A stretch of DNA of 64,000 nucleotides from Actinomadura madurae (GCF_900115095.1 NZ_FOVH01000007.1:248001-312000), one strand, 5' to 3'. Counted from the stretch's first letter, positions 17,295 to 25,843 are shown. Notes: generated by a model from the letters alone, not told the origin. Program-made: numbers and translations.

Positions 17295-17693
17295 CTAGTC
17301 CTTCGGGGAGAGTTTCAGCAGGTTGACGGTTCCCTCGGCGACGACGCGGTTTTTGTCGTCGGTGATCGTCGCCTGCCAGGTGACGTGGTCGTCCACGCGG
17401 TCGACGGGGCGGGCGCGGGCCGTCAGGCGGCCCCCGCGCACGGCCCGGATGAACCGCGTGTGGTTGCTGACGCCGACGACCTGGTTGTCCAGCCCCACGG
17501 TGAGGGCGGCGCCCATGCTGCAGATGGTCTCGTTGATCGCGCAGTAGACCCCGCCGTGGACGATCCCGTAGGCCTGCATGAGCTTGGCGGTGACCTCGAT
17601 CTCGGCCACGACCTCCCGGTCGGACGCCTCGGTCACCAGCAGGCCGAGCGTCTGGTCGAGAGGGCCCGCGTAGCCGCCGCCTTCCACCGTCAT
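17295..17693 (-). CDS. PaaI-type hotdog thioesterase
   Basis: 132 residues, a single hotdog domain. The helix motif MQAYGIVHGGVYCAINETICSM carries the HGG signature of PaaI/YbgC-like thioesterases, with VGVSNHTRFIRAVRGG on the following strands. It hydrolyses an acyl- or aryl-CoA. Beside the benzoyl-CoA genes it may recycle CoA from dead-end aryl-CoA intermediates, as PaaI does in phenylacetate catabolism; this is contextual inference. Confidence 0.83.
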   Translation of the reverse strand: MTVEGGGYAGPLDQTLGLLVTEASDREVVAEIEVTAKLMQAYGIVHGGVYCAINETICSMGAALTVGLDNQVVGVSNHTRFIRAVRGGRLTARARPVDRVDDHVTWQATITDDKNRVVAEGTVNLLKLSPKD

Positions 17694-17818
17694 CCCCGAA
17701 AGCTATCCAGCCGCCGAAACGGGCGTCAACGGCGGGACCGGCCCGCGGGACGGGGTGTAGGCGGCGCGTCCCCGGGAAGGGCGGAAGAGCGTCGGCGCCG
17801 CGGATGGGAGGTCCTGGG

Positions 17819-18718
17819 ATGGGCAGCTTGGTCGGACGGAACCTGCTCGCCGGAGCCGAACCCGACGTCGCCGCCGACGCGGGCTATCCGGACGCTCCCC
17901 CCAGGATGGGCTTCTTCACCGACACGTCCGTGTGCATCGGATGCAAGGCGTGCGAGGTGGCGTGCAAGGAGTGGAACGCCGTTCCCGAGGACGGCCTCGA
18001 GTTCACCGGCATGTCGTACGACAACACGCAGGGGCTCGGCGCCGACACCTGGCGGCACGTCGCGTTCATCGAGCAGGACAAGCCCATGGGGCACGCCGAG
18101 TCCGGCGTGGACCACACCGGCGCGCCCGGTGACGGGGGCACCGACCTGCGCTGGCTGATGGCGTCCGACGTGTGCAAGCACTGCACGCACGCCGCCTGCC
18201 TGGACGTGTGCCCCACCGGCTCGCTGTTCCGGACCGAGTTCGGCACGGTGGTCGTCCAGGAGGACATCTGCAACGGCTGCGGCTACTGCGTCCCCGCCTG
18301 CCCGTACGGGGTGATCGACCAGCGCAAGGAGGACGGCCGCGTCTGGAAGTGCACGCTGTGCTACGACCGGCTCGGGGCGGGCCAGGAGCCGGCCTGCGCG
18401 AAGGCGTGCCCGACCGACTCCATCCAGTTCGGCCCGCTGGAGGAACTGCGCGAGCGGGCCGCGATGCGCGTCGACCAGCTCCACGACCTCGGTGTCGAGG
18501 ACGCGCGCCTCTACGGCCACGATCCGGACGACGGCGTCGGCGGCGACGGCGCGTTCTTCCTGCTGCTGGACGAGCCGGAGGTGTACGGGCTGCCGCCGGA
18601 CCCGGTCGTCACCACGCGCGACCTGCCGTCCATGTGGCGGCACGCGGGCCTGGCCGCCGCCGCGCTGGCCGGCGGGCTCGCCGCCGTCTTCGCCGCCCAC
18701 GGCCGCAAGGGAGCCTGA
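17819..18718 (+). CDS. Four-cluster 4Fe-4S ferredoxin subunit (FdhB/HybA-like)
   Basis: 299 residues from ATG 17819; GGGAGG lies seven bases upstream. Four Cys clusters are arranged as in FdnH-type electron-transfer subunits: CIGCKACEVACKEWN (near residue 39), CKHCTHAACLDVCP, CNGCGYCVPACPYG and CTLCYDRL...CAKACP. A C-terminal hydrophobic helix (AGLAAAALAGGLAAVFAAHG) would anchor it to the membrane. It normally wires a molybdopterin enzyme to a quinone-reactive NrfD or cytochrome b subunit. NrfD follows two bases later, but no catalytic subunit is encoded nearby. Confidence 0.88.
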   Translation: MGSLVGRNLLAGAEPDVAADAGYPDAPPRMGFFTDTSVCIGCKACEVACKEWNAVPEDGLEFTGMSYDNTQGLGADTWRHVAFIEQDKPMGHAESGVDHTGAPGDGGTDLRWLMASDVCKHCTHAACLDVCPTGSLFRTEFGTVVVQEDICNGCGYCVPACPYGVIDQRKEDGRVWKCTLCYDRLGAGQEPACAKACPTDSIQFGPLEELRERAAMRVDQLHDLGVEDARLYGHDPDDGVGGDGAFFLLLDEPEVYGLPPDPVVTTRDLPSMWRHAGLAAAALAGGLAAVFAAHGRKGA

Positions 18719-18720
18719 CG

Positions 18721-19764
18721 ATGAGCACCTCCGACGTCGGCAGGGAAGGCGTGCGCGGCGCGCGACCGGATCGCGAGGCGCAGGTCGGCGCGGGACCGGA
18801 CCGCCGCGGGGGACGGCGCGGAGGACGGCGCGGGCGCCGCGGCGAGAAGGCGATGGTGCCGGAGGCGGAGTTCACGTCGTACTACGGCAGGCCGGTCCTG
18901 AAGCAGCCCGTGTGGAAGGCCGCCGACGTCGCCGCGTACTTCTTCCTCGGCGGCCTGGCGGGCGCCGGCTCGGTGCTGGCCGCCGGCGCGCAGCTCACCG
19001 GGCGTCCGGCCGCGGCGCGGGCGCTGAAGATCTCGTCGCTGGCCGCGATCGCCGGGTCGACGGCCGCGCTGATCCACGACCTCGGGCGGCCCGAGCGCTT
19101 CGCCCACATGCTGCGCGTGATGAAACCGACCTCGCCGATGAGCGTGGGCTCCTGGATCCTGGCCGCCTACGGCCCGGCGGCGGGCGCCGCCGCCGTGCTG
19201 GACGTGACGGGGCTGCTCCCGCGCCCGGGCCGGGCCGCCACCGCGGGCGCCGCCGCGCTCGGCCCGGCCGTCGCCGCCTACACCGCCGTGCTCGTCGCCG
19301 ACACGGCGGTGCCCGCCTGGCACGAGGTGCACCGGGAGCTGCCGTTCGTGTTCGTGGGCTCGGGCACCGCCGCCGCGGCCGGCATGGCGCTGCTCACGGC
19401 GCCGGTCCGGGAGACCGGCCCGATGCGGACCGCCGCCGTGGCCGGCGCGGCGCTGGAGGTGGGCGCGGCCAGACTGATGGAGCGCCGGGCCGGGCTGGCG
19501 GCCGAGCCGTACACGGTGGGCAGGGCGGGCCGGCTCATGCGCGCGGGCGAGATCCTGTCGGCCGCGGGCGCCGCCGGGGGCGCCCTGCTCGGCGGGCGCG
19601 GCCGCGCCGCGGCGGCGCTCAGCGGGGCGGCGCTCCTGGCGGGCTCGGCCTGCACGCGTTTCGGGGTCTTTCACGCCGGGGTGCAATCCGCGCGCGACCC
19701 CAGGTACACCGTCGTTCCCCAGCGGGAACGCCTCACCGCGCAAGGCTCGGAACCGGCTTCCTGA
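18721..19764 (+). CDS. NrfD/PsrC-type membrane quinone-reactive subunit
   Basis: 347 residues. A basic, Gly/Arg-rich cytoplasmic N-terminus of about 45 residues precedes roughly eight hydrophobic helices. Family motifs include DVAAYFFLGGLAGAGSVLA, LIHDLGRPERFAHMLRV and KPTSPMSVGSW. NrfD proteins exchange electrons between membrane quinones and an attached Fe-S subunit. It starts two bases after the ferredoxin stop, so the two form a transcriptional unit. Because the usual molybdopterin subunit is missing, its substrate system is unknown. Confidence 0.86.
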   Translation: MSTSDVGREGVRGARPDREAQVGAGPDRRGGRRGGRRGRRGEKAMVPEAEFTSYYGRPVLKQPVWKAADVAAYFFLGGLAGAGSVLAAGAQLTGRPAAARALKISSLAAIAGSTAALIHDLGRPERFAHMLRVMKPTSPMSVGSWILAAYGPAAGAAAVLDVTGLLPRPGRAATAGAAALGPAVAAYTAVLVADTAVPAWHEVHRELPFVFVGSGTAAAAGMALLTAPVRETGPMRTAAVAGAALEVGAARLMERRAGLAAEPYTVGRAGRLMRAGEILSAAGAAGGALLGGRGRAAAALSGAALLAGSACTRFGVFHAGVQSARDPRYTVVPQRERLTAQGSEPAS

Positions 19765-19778
19765 CACTGCCCGCTTTC

Positions 19779-19837
19779 TGCAAGTCCATTGAAACCTTGC
19801 GCAAGCTCTTGACCGGACTGCAAGAAGGGAGCATTCT
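19779..19837 (+). promoter_or_regulatory. Amylase promoter with three CTTGCA-type operator elements
   Basis: A good -35/-10 pair is present: TTGACC (19809-19814), 17-base spacer, CATTCT (19832-19837). Around it lie TGCAAG (19779-19784), the palindrome CTTGCGCAAG (19796-19805) and TGCAAG (19819-19824), about 20 bases apart. CTTGCA-type repeats upstream of Streptomyces amylase and chitinase genes are known targets of LacI-type maltose/glucose repressors (MalR/Reg1). The same control is inferred here; no such regulator is adjacent. Confidence 0.6.
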
Positions 19838-19912
19838 CACGGGTGCTCGCGGACGGCCGTCCCCCACCCCCTCCGGCGCCCGCCAGGCGCCTCGTGTCAG
19901 GAGTTCGCCGAC

Positions 19913-21757
19913 ATGTCCCCCACCGACGTCCGACGCGCACGCGTCCCCCGCCGCCGATCCCTGCTCGCCGCCGGGATCCTCGTCCTCGGCGGCCTCTCCC
20001 CCGCCGCGGTCCTTCTCCCCGACCGCCCCGCCATGGCCGCCGCCTCCCTCAACTCCAGCGACGTCACCGCCAACCTCTGGGAGTGGAACTGGCCGTCCGT
20101 GGCCGCCGCGTGCACCGACCACCTCGGCCCGGCCGGGTACGGGGCCGTCCAGGTCGCGCCGCCCGCCGAGTCGGTCAGCCTCGCGTCCACCGATGACGGC
20201 GCCCACCCTTGGTGGGAGGTCTACCAGCCCGTCTCCTACGACCTGACCAGCAGGCTCGGCACCCGCGCCCAGTTCTCCGCCATGGTCACCGCCTGCCACG
20301 ACGCCGGCGTCCGCGTGTACGTGGACGCGGTGATCAACCACACGGCGGGCCACAACAACACGGTGAACACCACCTACGGAGGCTCGACGTTCGATCCGGC
20401 GGGGTTCTCCTACCCGGCCGTCCCCTACGGGTACGGCGACTTCCACCACGCCAACGACGGTTACTGCAACGACGAGGACGCGGGCATCGACGACTGGAAC
20501 GACACGTCCGAGGTGCAGAACTGCGAGCTGGTGTCGCTGTCGGATCTCAAGACGCAGACCGGCTACGTGCGCGGCAAGATCGCCGGGTATCTCAACGACC
20601 TGATCGGGCTCGGCGTGGACGGGTTCCGGATCGACGCCGCCAAGCACATCGCGCAGAGCGACTTCGCCGCCATCAAGGGCGCGCTGAACCCCACCACCGC
20701 CGAGGGCAAGGCGCCCTACATCGCCCAGGAGGTCTTCCCCGGCGCCACCAATCCGGACCTGAAGGCGTCCGCGTTCACCTCCAACGGCGACGTGCTCGGC
20801 TTCGCCTACGCGATGGGCCTCAAGACCCAGTTCCAGAACGGCACCCTGTCGAACCTGTCGGGCATCCCGTCCTGGTCGCTGGACGCGGAGAGCTCCCAGA
20901 CCTACGCCATGATCACCAACCACGACACCGAGCGGGACGGCTCCACGCTCAGCTACAGGAACGGCGCCGACTACACCCTCGCCACCTACTTCCTGCTCGC
21001 CTACCCGTACGGCAAGCCGACCGTCTACGACGGGTTCACCTGGTCGTCCAGGGGGCAGTCGCCGCCCGCCGACTCCAACGGGTTCGTCACCGCCGCGAAC
21101 TGCGCCGGCGGCTGGCAGTGCCTCACCCGCTCGACCGGGATCAAGGGCATGGTCGGGTGGCGCAACGCGACCGCGTCCGCGACCACGGTCTCCAACTTCA
21201 CGGCCACCGCGGGAGACGTCATCGGGTTCAGCCGCGGGTCGCGGGGCTGGATCGGGCTGAACGACTCCTCCGGGCCGTCCACCTCGTCCTACCGGACGGG
21301 TCTCGCGGACGGCGTCTACTGCGACGTCATCACCGGCGGCCTCGGCCCGGACGGCTGCGCGGGCACGGCCGTCACCGTGTCGGGCGGCACGGCCACCGTG
21401 ACCATCCCCGCGGGCGGCGCGGTCGCCATTCACGCCGACGCCAAGACCGGTGCCACACCGACGCCCGCGACCGTCACCGACACGTTCAGGGTCCACGCGA
21501 CCACCACCTGGGGGACCAGCGTCTACCTAGTCGGGAACGTCCCGGCGCTCGGGTCGTGGGACCCCGCCAAGGCCGTGAAGCTCTCCTCGGCCGGCTACCC
21601 GGTCTGGAGCGGCGAGGTCACGCTGCCCGCCAGGACCGAGATCCAGTACAAGTACGTCAAGAAGACCGACGCGGGCGCCGTGACATGGGAGAGCGGCGCC
21701 AACCGGACGTACACGACCGGCACGTCCGGCCGCACCGCCGACGACACCTGGAGATAG
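19913..21757 (+). CDS. Secreted alpha-amylase (GH13) with C-terminal starch-binding CBM20
   Basis: 614 residues. The N-terminus is an RR-containing signal peptide (VPRRRSLLAAGILVLGG) with a likely cleavage after AMAAA. The GH13 catalytic residues are in GFRIDAAKH (nucleophile Asp), YIAQEVFPG (acid/base Glu) and ITNHDTERDG (third Asp), and VDAVINHT matches region I. After a Thr/Pro linker (TGATPTPATVTD) the last 100 residues are a CBM20 (FRVHATTTWGTSVYLVGNVP). It degrades extracellular starch. Control is by the operator-laden promoter upstream, and transcription probably ends in the hairpin at 21797-21834. Confidence 0.92.
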   Translation: MSPTDVRRARVPRRRSLLAAGILVLGGLSPAAVLLPDRPAMAAASLNSSDVTANLWEWNWPSVAAACTDHLGPAGYGAVQVAPPAESVSLASTDDGAHPWWEVYQPVSYDLTSRLGTRAQFSAMVTACHDAGVRVYVDAVINHTAGHNNTVNTTYGGSTFDPAGFSYPAVPYGYGDFHHANDGYCNDEDAGIDDWNDTSEVQNCELVSLSDLKTQTGYVRGKIAGYLNDLIGLGVDGFRIDAAKHIAQSDFAAIKGALNPTTAEGKAPYIAQEVFPGATNPDLKASAFTSNGDVLGFAYAMGLKTQFQNGTLSNLSGIPSWSLDAESSQTYAMITNHDTERDGSTLSYRNGADYTLATYFLLAYPYGKPTVYDGFTWSSRGQSPPADSNGFVTAANCAGGWQCLTRSTGIKGMVGWRNATASATTVSNFTATAGDVIGFSRGSRGWIGLNDSSGPSTSSYRTGLADGVYCDVITGGLGPDGCAGTAVTVSGGTATVTIPAGGAVAIHADAKTGATPTPATVTDTFRVHATTTWGTSVYLVGNVPALGSWDPAKAVKLSSAGYPVWSGEVTLPARTEIQYKYVKKTDAGAVTWESGANRTYTTGTSGRTADDTWR

Positions 21758-21796
21758 AGGCGCTCCGAGAACGGCACCGTCCCCCCGCCGGTGCCC

Positions 21797-21834
21797 CCGG
21801 GGCCGGCCTCCTCGTGTTCGGAGGCCGGCCCCGG
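21797..21834. terminator. Bidirectional terminator hairpin
   Basis: A perfect 15-bp stem (arms 21797-21811 and 21820-21834) with an 8-base loop lies between the convergent amylase and tesB genes. There is no U-tract on either side, as is common for actinobacterial terminators. Confidence 0.75.
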
Positions 21835-21839
21835 CCGCG

Positions 21840-22658
21840 TCAGTCGCGGGGCGTGCGGAACAGCACCTCCTGGGCGAGGCTGGCCGCCAGCACCCCGCCG
21901 GCGGTGTGGAGCGTCCCCGTGTACCAGCCGCGCCCGGCGGCGACGGTCTGCGGGACGAGGTCCATCAGCACCCACTCGTCCATCCGGACCGGGCGGTGGA
22001 ACCAGACCGCGTGGTCGAGGCTGGACCCGGACCGGGCGCGCCCGTCGTGCAGCGCGATCAGGCCGCTGGAGATATCGGACAGGTACGTCAGCACGCACGC
22101 GTGCAGCAGGTCGTCGTCCGGCAGCGGCACGGTGCAGCGCGACCACAGCCGGGTCGGGAAGTCGGCCGGCTCGTACGGCTGCGGCGGGACGCGGCCCTCC
22201 ATCGAGAACAGCCGCGGGACCGGCGACTCCGGGAGGGTCCGCGGGTCCGGCGCCGCGGGCGCGGGGTGCACCTGCCGGTCCACGTCTTCCGCGGGCCGCT
22301 GGAACGACACCGACATGTTGAAGATGACCTCGCCGCCCTGGAGCGCCACCACCCGGCGCGCGGAGAACGAGCGCCCGTCGCGGTCCCGGTCCACCCGGAA
22401 GATCGTCGGCCGGGCCGCGTCGCCGCCGCGCAGGAAGTAGCCGTGCAGCGAGTGCGGCAGGCGACCCTCCGGTACGGTGCCGCCGGCGGCGCGCAGCGCC
22501 TGCGCCGCGACCTGCCCGCCGTAGAGCGGGTACGGGTCGTCGAAGACGAGCGTGCCCCGGTAGAGGTCACGGTCGAGCTCCTCCAGGTCCAGCAGGTCGA
22601 GGACGGAGTGGAGGGATTCCAGCCGCGTTCCGGGCTCTTCGGAGATCTTGGGTCGCAC
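21840..22658 (-). CDS. tesB: Acyl-CoA thioesterase II
   Basis: 272 residues from GTG 22658, the only start that gives the usual family N-terminus (LLDLEELDRDLYRG). Double-hotdog TesB protein. N-terminal hotdog: YGGQVAAQALRAA; C-terminal hotdog: TYLSDISSGLIALHDG and ASLDHAVWFHRP-like SSLDHAVWFHRP, ending SLAQEVLFR. It hydrolyses medium- and long-chain acyl-CoA. It is convergent with the amylase gene and has no obvious operon partner. Confidence 0.9.
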   Translation of the reverse strand: MRPKISEEPGTRLESLHSVLDLLDLEELDRDLYRGTLVFDDPYPLYGGQVAAQALRAAGGTVPEGRLPHSLHGYFLRGGDAARPTIFRVDRDRDGRSFSARRVVALQGGEVIFNMSVSFQRPAEDVDRQVHPAPAAPDPRTLPESPVPRLFSMEGRVPPQPYEPADFPTRLWSRCTVPLPDDDLLHACVLTYLSDISSGLIALHDGRARSGSSLDHAVWFHRPVRMDEWVLMDLVPQTVAAGRGWYTGTLHTAGGVLAASLAQEVLFRTPRD

Positions 22659-22727
22659 GCCCGCGACGTTATCCGACGGCCGCGTCCGGACGCCGCCCGG
22701 GTGAGGGCCGCCGCATAACCCGCCTTC

Positions 22728-22743
22728 CGTGGGGCAGATCACA
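22728..22743. promoter_or_regulatory. Crp-like half-palindromic site upstream of hemerythrin-like gene
   Basis: CGTGG-GGCAGA-TCACA matches the Crp layout TGTGA-N6-TCACA in one half exactly and in three of five bases in the other. A GTCACATA element follows at 22764-22771. A better-matching copy with the same GTCACATA companion lies upstream of qcrB. A Crp gene is encoded about 3 kb away. Confidence 0.35.
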
Positions 22744-22832
22744 GAAGTCATGCTCCGCATCGCGTCACATAAAGGGGTGCGCCGCCCATCTATTTCTATG
22801 GCGGCACCGGCGCGGAGGGCTTGGGAGGCGGC

Positions 22833-23495
22833 ATGGAGAGTGTGGCGAGGAAGTTCGACCTGACCATGCTGTACGCCGCCTACGACGCGTTCCGCCGCGA
22901 CACCGCCCGGCTGGAGGCGGCGGCCGGATCCGGTCACCGCGCGGAGCCGCCGGGGAGGGCGGTCGCGAACAGCTGGTCCCTGTTCACCGGCCACTGGCGC
23001 CTCCAGGACCGCGCGGAGAAGGCGGCCCTCTGGACGGTCATGTACGCCAAGGACGCCGGCGCGCGGCCGTCCGGCGGGCTCGGCCGGGTCGGGGTCGTCC
23101 TCGACGCCATGGCGTTGCGGGCGGTCAAGGTCGTCCCGCTGATCGACGGCCTGGACGCGGCGCTGGAGCACCGTGACCAGCGCGCGTTCGCCCTCTACGC
23201 CCGCGACCTCCGCGTCTCGGTGGACACGCTCCTGGACTTCAAGGAGGCCAACGTGCTGCCGCTGATCCAGGAGACGCTCACGCCGTTCGAGTGGGGCACC
23301 TTCGACGTCGAGTTCCGCCGCGAGCTGGGCCTGCGCGGGCTCGGCGTGTTCCTGCCCTGGCTGCTGGACGGCGCTCCCGCCGCCGGCCGCCGCGCGGTGC
23401 TGCGCATGCTGCCGCCGCCGATCCGGCTCTTCTACCGGGCGCGCTGGCGTCCGCGCTACATGCGCCGCACCCGCCTGGCCGGCGCCACCGGCTGA
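22833..23495 (+). CDS. Hemerythrin-like helical protein
   Basis: 220 residues from ATG 22833 with GGGAGG upstream. All-helical, with spacing reminiscent of the hemerythrin HHE domain (LFTGHWRLQDRAEKAALW, ALEHRDQRAFALYARDL, LLDFKEANVLPLIQETLTPFEW). The canonical fourth-helix HxxxE pair reads FKEANVLPL, so the iron site may be altered. The C-terminal third (LGVFLPWLLDGA, RRAVLRMLPPPIRLFYRARW) matches actinobacterial hemerythrin-domain proteins of this length. An O2/NO-responsive or redox role is suggested by the qcrB neighbour and the shared upstream elements. Confidence 0.55.
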   Translation: MESVARKFDLTMLYAAYDAFRRDTARLEAAAGSGHRAEPPGRAVANSWSLFTGHWRLQDRAEKAALWTVMYAKDAGARPSGGLGRVGVVLDAMALRAVKVVPLIDGLDAALEHRDQRAFALYARDLRVSVDTLLDFKEANVLPLIQETLTPFEWGTFDVEFRRELGLRGLGVFLPWLLDGAPAAGRRAVLRMLPPPIRLFYRARWRPRYMRRTRLAGATG

Positions 23496-23519
23496 GGACG
23501 GCGCGCCTCCGTCCCGCAC

Positions 23520-23535
23520 TGTGATCCGGTCCACA
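23520..23535. promoter_or_regulatory. Crp-like site upstream of orphan qcrB
   Basis: TGTGA-TCCGGT-CCACA differs from the TGTGA-N6-TCACA consensus at one half-site base. GTCACATA follows at 23545-23552 and a possible -10 (TTATGC) at about 23570. The site is about 55 bases upstream of the presumed transcription start, a position compatible with activation. Confidence 0.45.
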
Positions 23536-23616
23536 CCGGACGATGTCACATACGGCATCCCGCATCGGTCTTATGCCTAGAAGCGACATGCCCAGATGCG
23601 CGGGAGGATGCTGACG

Positions 23617-25314
23617 ATGGCGGGGACGAGAACGGCCGGTGGCCGCCGGCCGGGCGTACGCGGCGCGCCGAGGAGCGTCGACGGCACGGCGCGGGCGCTG
23701 GACGAGCGGTTCGGCACGACCGGCTTCGCCCGCAAGGCCGTGAAGAAGGCCTTCCCGGACCAGTGGAGCTTCCTCGTCGGCGAGATCGCGATGTACTCGT
23801 TCGTGATCATCCTGCTGACCGGGGTGTACCTGACGCTGTTCTTCAAGCCGAGCATGCACGAGGTCGTCTACAACGGCTCGTACACCAAGCTCAAGGGCGT
23901 CGAGATGAGCGAGGCGTACGCCTCCTCGCTCAAGATCAGCTTCGATGTGCGGGGCGGGCTGCTCGTCCGGCAGATCCACCACTGGTCGACGCTCATCTTC
24001 ATGGGCGCGATCCTCGTCCACCTGCTCCGCAACTTCTTCAGCGGCGCGTTCCGCAAGCCGCGCGAGCTGAACTGGCTCATCGGCATCCTCATGTTCATGC
24101 TGGTCATGCTGAACGGCCTGTTCGGCTACTCGCTGCCGGACGACCTGCTGTCCGGCACCGGCCTGCGGATCCTGGAGGGCGTCACCGCGTCGATCCCGCT
24201 GGTCGGGTCGTATTTGGTGATGTTCCTGTTCGGCGGGGAGTACCCCGGCACCGACATCATCCCCCGCCTCTACGTGATCCACGTGCTGCTGATCCCCGGG
24301 CTCCTGGCGGCGCTGATCCCGCTGCACGCGATCGTGCTGACCTGGCGGCAGACCCACACCCAGTTCCCGGGCAAGGGCAGCTCGAACACGACCGTCCGCG
24401 GCTACCCGTTCTTCCCCGTCTTCATCGCCAAGACCACGTCGCTGTTCCTGTGGGTGCTCGGGGTCACGACGCTGCTGGCCGCGTTCGTCCAGATCAACCC
24501 GATCTGGCTGTTCGGACCGTACGACCCGGGCGCCATCAGCTCCGGCTCCCAGCCCGACTGGTACATGGGCTGGCTGGAGGGCGCGCTGCGGATCATGCCC
24601 GCCTGGGAGATCAACGCGTGGGGGCACACGGTCGCGATGAGCGTGGTGATCCCCGCGCTGGTGGTGCCGGGCCTGCTGTTCACCGGCCTCGCCGTCTACC
24701 CGTTCCTGGAGCGCTGGGTGACCGGCGACCACCAGATCCACCACCTGCTGGACCGGCCGCGCGACGTCCCCGCCCGCACCGGCATCGGCGTCGGCGGCGT
24801 GGTCTTCTACGGGACGCTCTGGCTCGCGGGCGGAAACGACGTCCTCGCCGACCGGTTCCACATCCCGCTGTTCTGGACGACCTGGTTCTTCCGCTTCCTG
24901 ATCATCCTCGGGCCGGTGCTCGCCTACATCGTCGCCTACCGCATCTGCGTGGGCCTGCAACGCCGCGACCTGGCGCTCGCCGCCCACGGCCTGGAGACCG
25001 GCATCATCCGCCAGTCGCCCGACGGGAGGTTCAGCGAGGTCGAGCGGCACCTGCCGGACGAGGCGATCGCCGCCATCACCGACCCGCGGCCGGCGCCCGC
25101 CGTCGACCTGGACGTCCCGCCGCCCGTCGACGACATCGAGAGCCCGCGCGGCCGGACCGCCGCCGGCCGGCTCCGCGCCGCGCTCAACCGCCGGTTCCGG
25201 GCCGACCTCGCCGTCGTCCCGGAACGTCCCCCGGCCGGGGAGAACGGGAACCGGGAGGACGCCGTGGCCGCCGGAGCGGGACGCGAGATCAGCGCTCGAA
25301 GAGAAGGCGGATGA
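23617..25314 (+). CDS. qcrB: Cytochrome bc1 subunit b (QcrB), stand-alone copy
   Basis: 565 residues from ATG 23617, nine bases after GGGAGG; ATG 23596 and 23608 are alternatives. Actinobacterial cytochrome b with the four haem histidines in RQIHHWS, ILVHLLRN, YVIHVLL and PLHAIVL, and the quinol-site segment SGSQPDWYMGW. The long C-terminus after the last helix is hydrophilic, Pro/Arg-rich and variable. QcrB oxidises menaquinol in the QcrCAB complex. Here qcrC and qcrA are absent, so this is an extra copy that either replaces QcrB in the main complex or has another partner. Confidence 0.88.
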   Translation: MAGTRTAGGRRPGVRGAPRSVDGTARALDERFGTTGFARKAVKKAFPDQWSFLVGEIAMYSFVIILLTGVYLTLFFKPSMHEVVYNGSYTKLKGVEMSEAYASSLKISFDVRGGLLVRQIHHWSTLIFMGAILVHLLRNFFSGAFRKPRELNWLIGILMFMLVMLNGLFGYSLPDDLLSGTGLRILEGVTASIPLVGSYLVMFLFGGEYPGTDIIPRLYVIHVLLIPGLLAALIPLHAIVLTWRQTHTQFPGKGSSNTTVRGYPFFPVFIAKTTSLFLWVLGVTTLLAAFVQINPIWLFGPYDPGAISSGSQPDWYMGWLEGALRIMPAWEINAWGHTVAMSVVIPALVVPGLLFTGLAVYPFLERWVTGDHQIHHLLDRPRDVPARTGIGVGGVVFYGTLWLAGGNDVLADRFHIPLFWTTWFFRFLIILGPVLAYIVAYRICVGLQRRDLALAAHGLETGIIRQSPDGRFSEVERHLPDEAIAAITDPRPAPAVDLDVPPPVDDIESPRGRTAAGRLRAALNRRFRADLAVVPERPPAGENGNREDAVAAGAGREISARREGG

Positions 25315-25843
25315 CCGGGCCGGCCGCCGCGACGGGGTCGTCGCCGAGGTCGGGCAGCGCGCCGCTCAGCCACAGGTGCGCGAAGCCGTGGACGATCGAC
25401 CACGCGGCGATCCCCGCCGTCCGGTCGTCCTGCGGCCCGCCCGGCGCGACCCCGCGGACACCCTCGCGCAGGGCCAGCGCGGCGCGCTCGCGGGCCGCGC
25501 CGACCCCGGGGTCGTCGGCCCGGTAGAGCGCGGGGGTGAACATCACCTCGAAGTGGGCCCGGTGCCCGACCGCGAACCGGACGTACGCCAGGCCGACGTC
25601 GTGCAGGTCGTCGCCGGCGGCCTCCAGGGCGTCGGCGAAGAGCGCGTAGCCCTCGGCGGCGACGGCCGTCAGCAGCCCGGTCTTGTCGCCGAAGTGATGG
25701 GCGGGCGCGGCGTGCGAGACGCCGGCGCGGCGGGCCAGCTCGCGCAGGCTCCACGTCGCCGGGCCCGACTCCGCGATCGCCTCGACGGCGGCGTCGAGCA
25801 CGGCCCGCCGCAGGTTGCCGTGATGGTAGCCGTCGCCGCTCAT
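25289..25843 (-). CDS. TetR family regulator
   Basis: 184 residues. HTH segment: WSLRELARRAGVSHAAPAHHFGDKTGLLTAV, preceded by the family-typical YHHGNLRRAVLDAA. The C-terminal domain is of the TetR_C_33 kind (YVRFAVGHRAHFEVMF, GIAAWSIVHGFAHLWLSG). Its 3' end overlaps the convergent qcrB 3' end by 26 bases. A TGCCG/CGGCA repeat at its start (25843-25864) might be an operator. Target and ligand unknown. Confidence 0.82.
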   Translation of the reverse strand: MSGDGYHHGNLRRAVLDAAVEAIAESGPATWSLRELARRAGVSHAAPAHHFGDKTGLLTAVAAEGYALFADALEAAGDDLHDVGLAYVRFAVGHRAHFEVMFTPALYRADDPGVGAARERAALALREGVRGVAPGGPQDDRTAGIAAWSIVHGFAHLWLSGALPDLGDDPVAAAGPVIRLLFER

